From PALSA-1004 sp947474275 (GTDB lineage: Bacteria > Pseudomonadota > Gammaproteobacteria > Burkholderiales > SG8-41): DNA of 24,477 nt. Under the pieces are notes generated by a model that saw only the letters and a list, made by a program, of their open reading frames with translations, was not told the origin of the DNA and searched no databases. The translations under genes were made by a program, and so were the position numbers. Where the stretch lies: positions 1 through 24,477 of the forward strand of contig CANJHY010000065.1 in the NCBI GenBank assembly GCA_947474275.1, read 5' to 3'. This document shows, one piece after another, positions 22,214 through 24,477 of this stretch. The first letter of the stretch is position 1. Each line of letters opens with the position of its first letter.

Positions 22214-23011
22214 TCAGCGGTAAGCAGCCGGGTTCCACGTATGTGTTTCGTCCTGCCCGTCCCGGCACCACGCGTAGAGCGCGTCATACATCACCATGCC
22301 GTGCTTCAGCATCTCGTGGTCGTCGGTGAAGTTGCGCGACAAGCCGAGAGAAGCGGCGAGCAGTCCCGCTGCCTGCGGCGCCAGTTCGAGGTGCCCGGTG
22401 TCGGCGCCGCGTACGATCAGCGCGAGCCGCTGCAGCGCGGGGTCGGCAAGATGGTAGGTTTTCAGAAATGCGTCGAAGCTGCATAGATCCCCATCGTGCG
22501 TGAACGCCACGTCGGGAACGTCGTAGGGAACGGCTTCCTTTTCTTTTGCCGCGCTCAGCACGTTGCCGGACGGCACGTAAAGAAATTCCGCTGCAGGATC
22601 GACGAAGCGGGCGATCAGCCACGGGCAGGCGATGCGGTCGATTTTCGGGCGTTCGCGCGTGACCCAGCGTGTGGAAGCGTTGACTGCTTTGCGCAGGAGT
22701 TCGCCGCCGGCCTGCTTCCAGCCTTCTTCAATGCCGTCAGCAAGATAGCGCGCGGAAATTCCGGCGTCCCGCAGTTTCTGCGCGACACCCTGGCTGACTT
22801 CGTGGCCGTGCACGCAATACACCACGACGGCACTGGCCGACGGCAGTTCTTTGGCCCAGCTGGATACGCCGGCAGGATCGCGGCGCAAGGCCCCCGCAAT
22901 CATGTCGGGGGCCGCATGAAATGCGGGGGTTTTACGTACGTCGATCACCAGCGGTGCGCGCGCACCGGCGAGATCGGACTGCAAAGTGCTGGATTTGATT
23001 GCTGCGTCCAT
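22214..23011 (-). CDS. Rhodanese fused to a ChrB C-terminal-like domain (sulfurtransferase/chromate-resistance type)
   Basis: The protein (265 residues) has a rhodanese-like N-terminus (about 1-105; LVIDVRKTPAF and the active-site loop YCVHGHEVS with C66) and a ChrB-C-like domain (about 112-260; RPKIDRIACPWLIARFVDP, then FTHDGDLCSFDAF and DDHEMLKHGMVMYDALYAW). ChrB proteins are chromate-responsive regulators or resistance accessories; the rhodanese fusion is described in databases as sulfurtransferase/chromate resistance. Neither chrA nor an arsenate/sulfur gene is nearby, so chromate cannot be assumed; a role in sulfur or redox chemistry is equally possible. It is the first gene of an operon with the ATP-grasp and rhomboid genes. 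A promoter candidate lies at 23105-23134. Confidence 0.82.
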   Translation of the reverse strand: MDAAIKSSTLQSDLAGARAPLVIDVRKTPAFHAAPDMIAGALRRDPAGVSSWAKELPSASAVVVYCVHGHEVSQGVAQKLRDAGISARYLADGIEEGWKQAGGELLRKAVNASTRWVTRERPKIDRIACPWLIARFVDPAAEFLYVPSGNVLSAAKEKEAVPYDVPDVAFTHDGDLCSFDAFLKTYHLADPALQRLALIVRGADTGHLELAPQAAGLLAASLGLSRNFTDDHEMLKHGMVMYDALYAWCRDGQDETHTWNPAAYR

Positions 23012-23104
23012 GGCTCCTCACTCCTTGAATAACGAGTAGAAGCAGAATTTGGACGCGAGGCGTCTTGCCGACGGCGGGGAATCTGCGTTGCCCCCACTCG
23101 GCAA

Positions 23105-23134
23105 AGACTACACCTGTTAAAACATTTCAGTCAA
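23105..23134 (-). promoter_or_regulatory. Candidate sigma70 promoter of the rhodanese-ChrB operon
   Basis: On the minus strand TTGACT (23129-23134) is 18 bases from TAGTCT (23105-23110). The start would be near 23098, about 87 bases before the ATG. A good -35 but a poor -10 (three of six) suggests activator dependence or a chance match. The 23012-23146 interval contains no gene. Confidence 0.4.
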
Positions 23135-23146
23135 GACGCTCACTTG

Positions 23147-24049
23147 TCAGGCTTCCGGAATTGGCGCGCTGCGCATGCGCGGCACGCGGTTGATGCGCCA
23201 GTTCGCGATGGCCCAGTCCCAGAAGTCGATGATGCTTGCTGTGGTCAGCGCATGCGGTGGTTGTTGGCCTAGGAAGCGCAACACCGGCAGCAGCGCACTC
23301 AATGGCCGCGCGTAGTCCACGGGTTGCGCGCGAGTCTGCTTGCTGAGCTTTTCGCCGGCGGCGTTGACCGCGACGGGCACATGGCAGTAGTGCGGTGTGG
23401 CGAATTTCAATAACTGCTGCAGATAGATCTGGCGCGGTGTGGAGTCGAGCAGGTCGGCGCCGCGCACGACGTCGGTGATGCCTTGTTCAGCGTCGTCAAC
23501 CACCACCGCCAGCTGGTACGCGTAAATATGGTCGGCGCGCAGCAGCACGAAATCGCCGATAGCGGTTTCGAGAGTGTGCTGCACGCGGCCTTGCACGGCA
23601 TCGTCAAACCCGATTTCGGCACCGCGCGTATTAATGCGCCAGGCGCGCACTGTTTTTCCGGGGGCAAGGCCGTTGCGGCAGGTGCCGGGATAGACCGGGC
23701 CTTCGATGCCGTTCAACGCGGAGTCGGCAATTTCGCGCCTGCTGCACGCGCACGGATAGACGAGGCCGGATGCGCGCAGGCGATGCAGCTCCGCGTGGTA
23801 AGCATCGGTGCGCTTACTCTGGCTGACGATCGAGCCGTCCCACTGCATACCGCAGGCTTCTAGCGCGCGCAGGATTTCGTCAGCAGCGCCCGGCACGACG
23901 CGTGGAGTGTCGAGGTCTTCCATGCGCACCAGCCATTCGCCGGCGTGGCTTTTCGCTTCGAGGTAACTCGCAACGGCCGCGACCAGCGAGCCGAAATGCA
24001 GCGGGCCGGTCGGACTGGGGGCGAACCTGCCGCGGTAGATGGGGATCAT
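23147..24049 (-). CDS. gluQ: Glutamyl-Q tRNA(Asp) synthetase
   Basis: The protein (300 residues) is a shortened glutamyl-tRNA synthetase catalytic domain: RFAPSPTGPLHFGSLVAAV (8-26, HFGS replacing HIGH) and GEKLSKQ for KMSKS (near 235). Zinc ligands characteristic of GluQRS are visible as C100, C102, Y120 and C124. There is no anticodon-binding domain. GluQRS activates glutamate without tRNA and attaches it to queuosine at position 34 of tRNA(Asp). Length fits the family (about 290-310). The ATG at 24049 has no strong ribosome site. It appears to be a single gene; no queuosine-pathway genes are nearby. The symbol is also written gluQRS or yadB. Confidence 0.93.
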   Translation of the reverse strand: MIPIYRGRFAPSPTGPLHFGSLVAAVASYLEAKSHAGEWLVRMEDLDTPRVVPGAADEILRALEACGMQWDGSIVSQSKRTDAYHAELHRLRASGLVYPCACSRREIADSALNGIEGPVYPGTCRNGLAPGKTVRAWRINTRGAEIGFDDAVQGRVQHTLETAIGDFVLLRADHIYAYQLAVVVDDAEQGITDVVRGADLLDSTPRQIYLQQLLKFATPHYCHVPVAVNAAGEKLSKQTRAQPVDYARPLSALLPVLRFLGQQPPHALTTASIIDFWDWAIANWRINRVPRMRSAPIPEA

Positions 24050-24062
24050 TTCATTTTAGTGA

Positions 24063-24192
24063 TGCGTAATGGGTAATGGGCGATGGGTAATGGGGAATGT
24101 GCGATGGGTGTGGGTAAATTACAGACGCCATTTATTGTTCACTGCTGCGGGTTTACCCATCGCTCATTACCCATTACCCATCGCCCATCGCC
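24063..24192. repeat. Imperfect inverted repeat built of 7-mers
   Basis: The left arm (24063-24117) is made of units TAATGGG and CGATGGG in mixed order; the right arm (24154-24192) is the same in reverse complement. They are separated by about 36 bases and could fold into a long, slippery stem-loop. It fills most of the interval between GluQRS and frmA. It has no coding potential that I can see, and no spacers of equal length, so it is not a CRISPR array. Confidence 0.75.
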
Positions 24193-24249
24193 ACTTACTG
24201 TATTTGTTAGTATAGCGGCCATCATAGGAGTTTAAACCGGAGACAAGCC

Positions 24250-24477
24250 ATGCAAGTCAAAGCCGCGGTCGCGCATAAAGCTGGCGCGCCACTCACGATA
24301 GAAACGGTCGATCTCGACGGGCCGAAAGCCGGCGAAGTGCTGGTCGAGATCAAGGCCACGGGAATCTGCCATACCGACGAATTCACGCGCTCGGGCGCCG
24401 ATCCGGAAGGCTTGTTCCCGGCGATCCTCGGCCATGAAGGCGCGGGCGTGGTGGTGGATGTGGGCAAGGACGTGACA
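24250..24477 (+). CDS. frmA: Class III alcohol dehydrogenase / S-(hydroxymethyl)glutathione dehydrogenase, 5' part
   Basis: The first 76 codons are present; the gene runs off the right edge. The protein starts MQVKAAVAHKAGAPLTIETV and contains GICHTDEFTRSG (catalytic zinc cysteine at about residue 40, followed by H41 and T42) and LGHEGAGVV (about 61-69, with H63 and E64). This is the N-terminus of zinc-dependent class III alcohol dehydrogenases, which oxidise S-hydroxymethylglutathione (formaldehyde detoxification) and reduce S-nitrosoglutathione. GGAG (24239-24242) lies seven bases ahead of the ATG. The second domain with the NAD fold is outside the window, and whether frmB or frmR follow cannot be seen. 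Confidence 0.9.
   Translation, partial: MQVKAAVAHKAGAPLTIETVDLDGPKAGEVLVEIKATGICHTDEFTRSGADPEGLFPAILGHEGAGVVVDVGKDVT

Noticed and set aside
22026..22271. 81-residue minus-strand frame overlapping the ChrB-like and ATP-grasp genes
   Set aside because: It is out of frame with the recognisable cyclodeaminase-like remnant and has shadow composition.
24063..24192. CRISPR array
   Set aside because: Units are 7-mers without spacers, arranged as an inverted repeat, and no cas gene is present.

Overview
This is a GC-rich chromosomal stretch that looks betaproteobacterial, most likely Burkholderiales or a near relative. The evidence is a Bug-type (TctC) solute receptor, a PHA granule phasin, a permease-first mlaE-mlaF-mlaD-pqiC lipid-transport operon, GluQRS and an AEC permease. 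No rRNA, tRNA, CRISPR array or prophage was seen. Both window edges cut genes: an IS66-type transposase on the left and a class III alcohol dehydrogenase on the right.

Layout, left to right. Bases 1-264 hold the start of an IS66-like transposase and one copy of a dispersed 52-bp repeat, followed by an AEC permease (265-1215). Bases 1299-3981 are a compact three-gene operon: an unknown exported protein, a beta-hydroxyacid dehydrogenase and a malyl-CoA-lyase-like CoA ester lyase, joined by 4-bp stop/start overlaps. Bases 4060-7362 encode a large membrane PAS-PAS-GAF-GGDEF-EAL cyclic-di-GMP protein with an in-frame TGA in its first membrane helix. A convergent YddA/SbmA-type ABC exporter (7394-9127) lies back to back with a two-CBS-domain protein (9255-9683). 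A MITE-like repeat, a MoaB/CinA-like molybdopterin-binding protein (9882-10625) and a cluster of hairpins follow.

A phasin gene (10797-11336, minus) and the mla operon (11616-15147, then a HIT protein to 15524) diverge from a 279-bp intergenic region with two opposing sigma70-like promoters. Next, on the minus strand, come a 57-residue membrane microprotein (15583-15756) and a catabolic-looking operon of Bug receptor, Gfo/Idh/MocA oxidoreductase and creatininase-family hydrolase (15925-18830). A patatin-like lipoprotein (18965-19822, plus) abuts, with no intergenic base, a minus-strand operon running from 23011 down to 19823: a rhodanese-ChrB fusion, a 56-residue remnant of an ornithine cyclodeaminase-family gene, a Cj0069-type ATP-grasp protein and a rhomboid protease with a long C-terminal extension. 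GluQRS (23147-24049, minus), an imperfect 7-mer inverted repeat and the start of frmA close the window.

Most genes are ordinary housekeeping or envelope genes. The points most worth checking are the interrupted cyclic-di-GMP protein, the two small genes at 15583-15756 and 22034-22204, the uncharacterised rhodanese-ChrB / ATP-grasp / rhomboid operon, and the repeats that sit just upstream of two unrelated start codons. I did not find a convincing wholly new multi-gene system.
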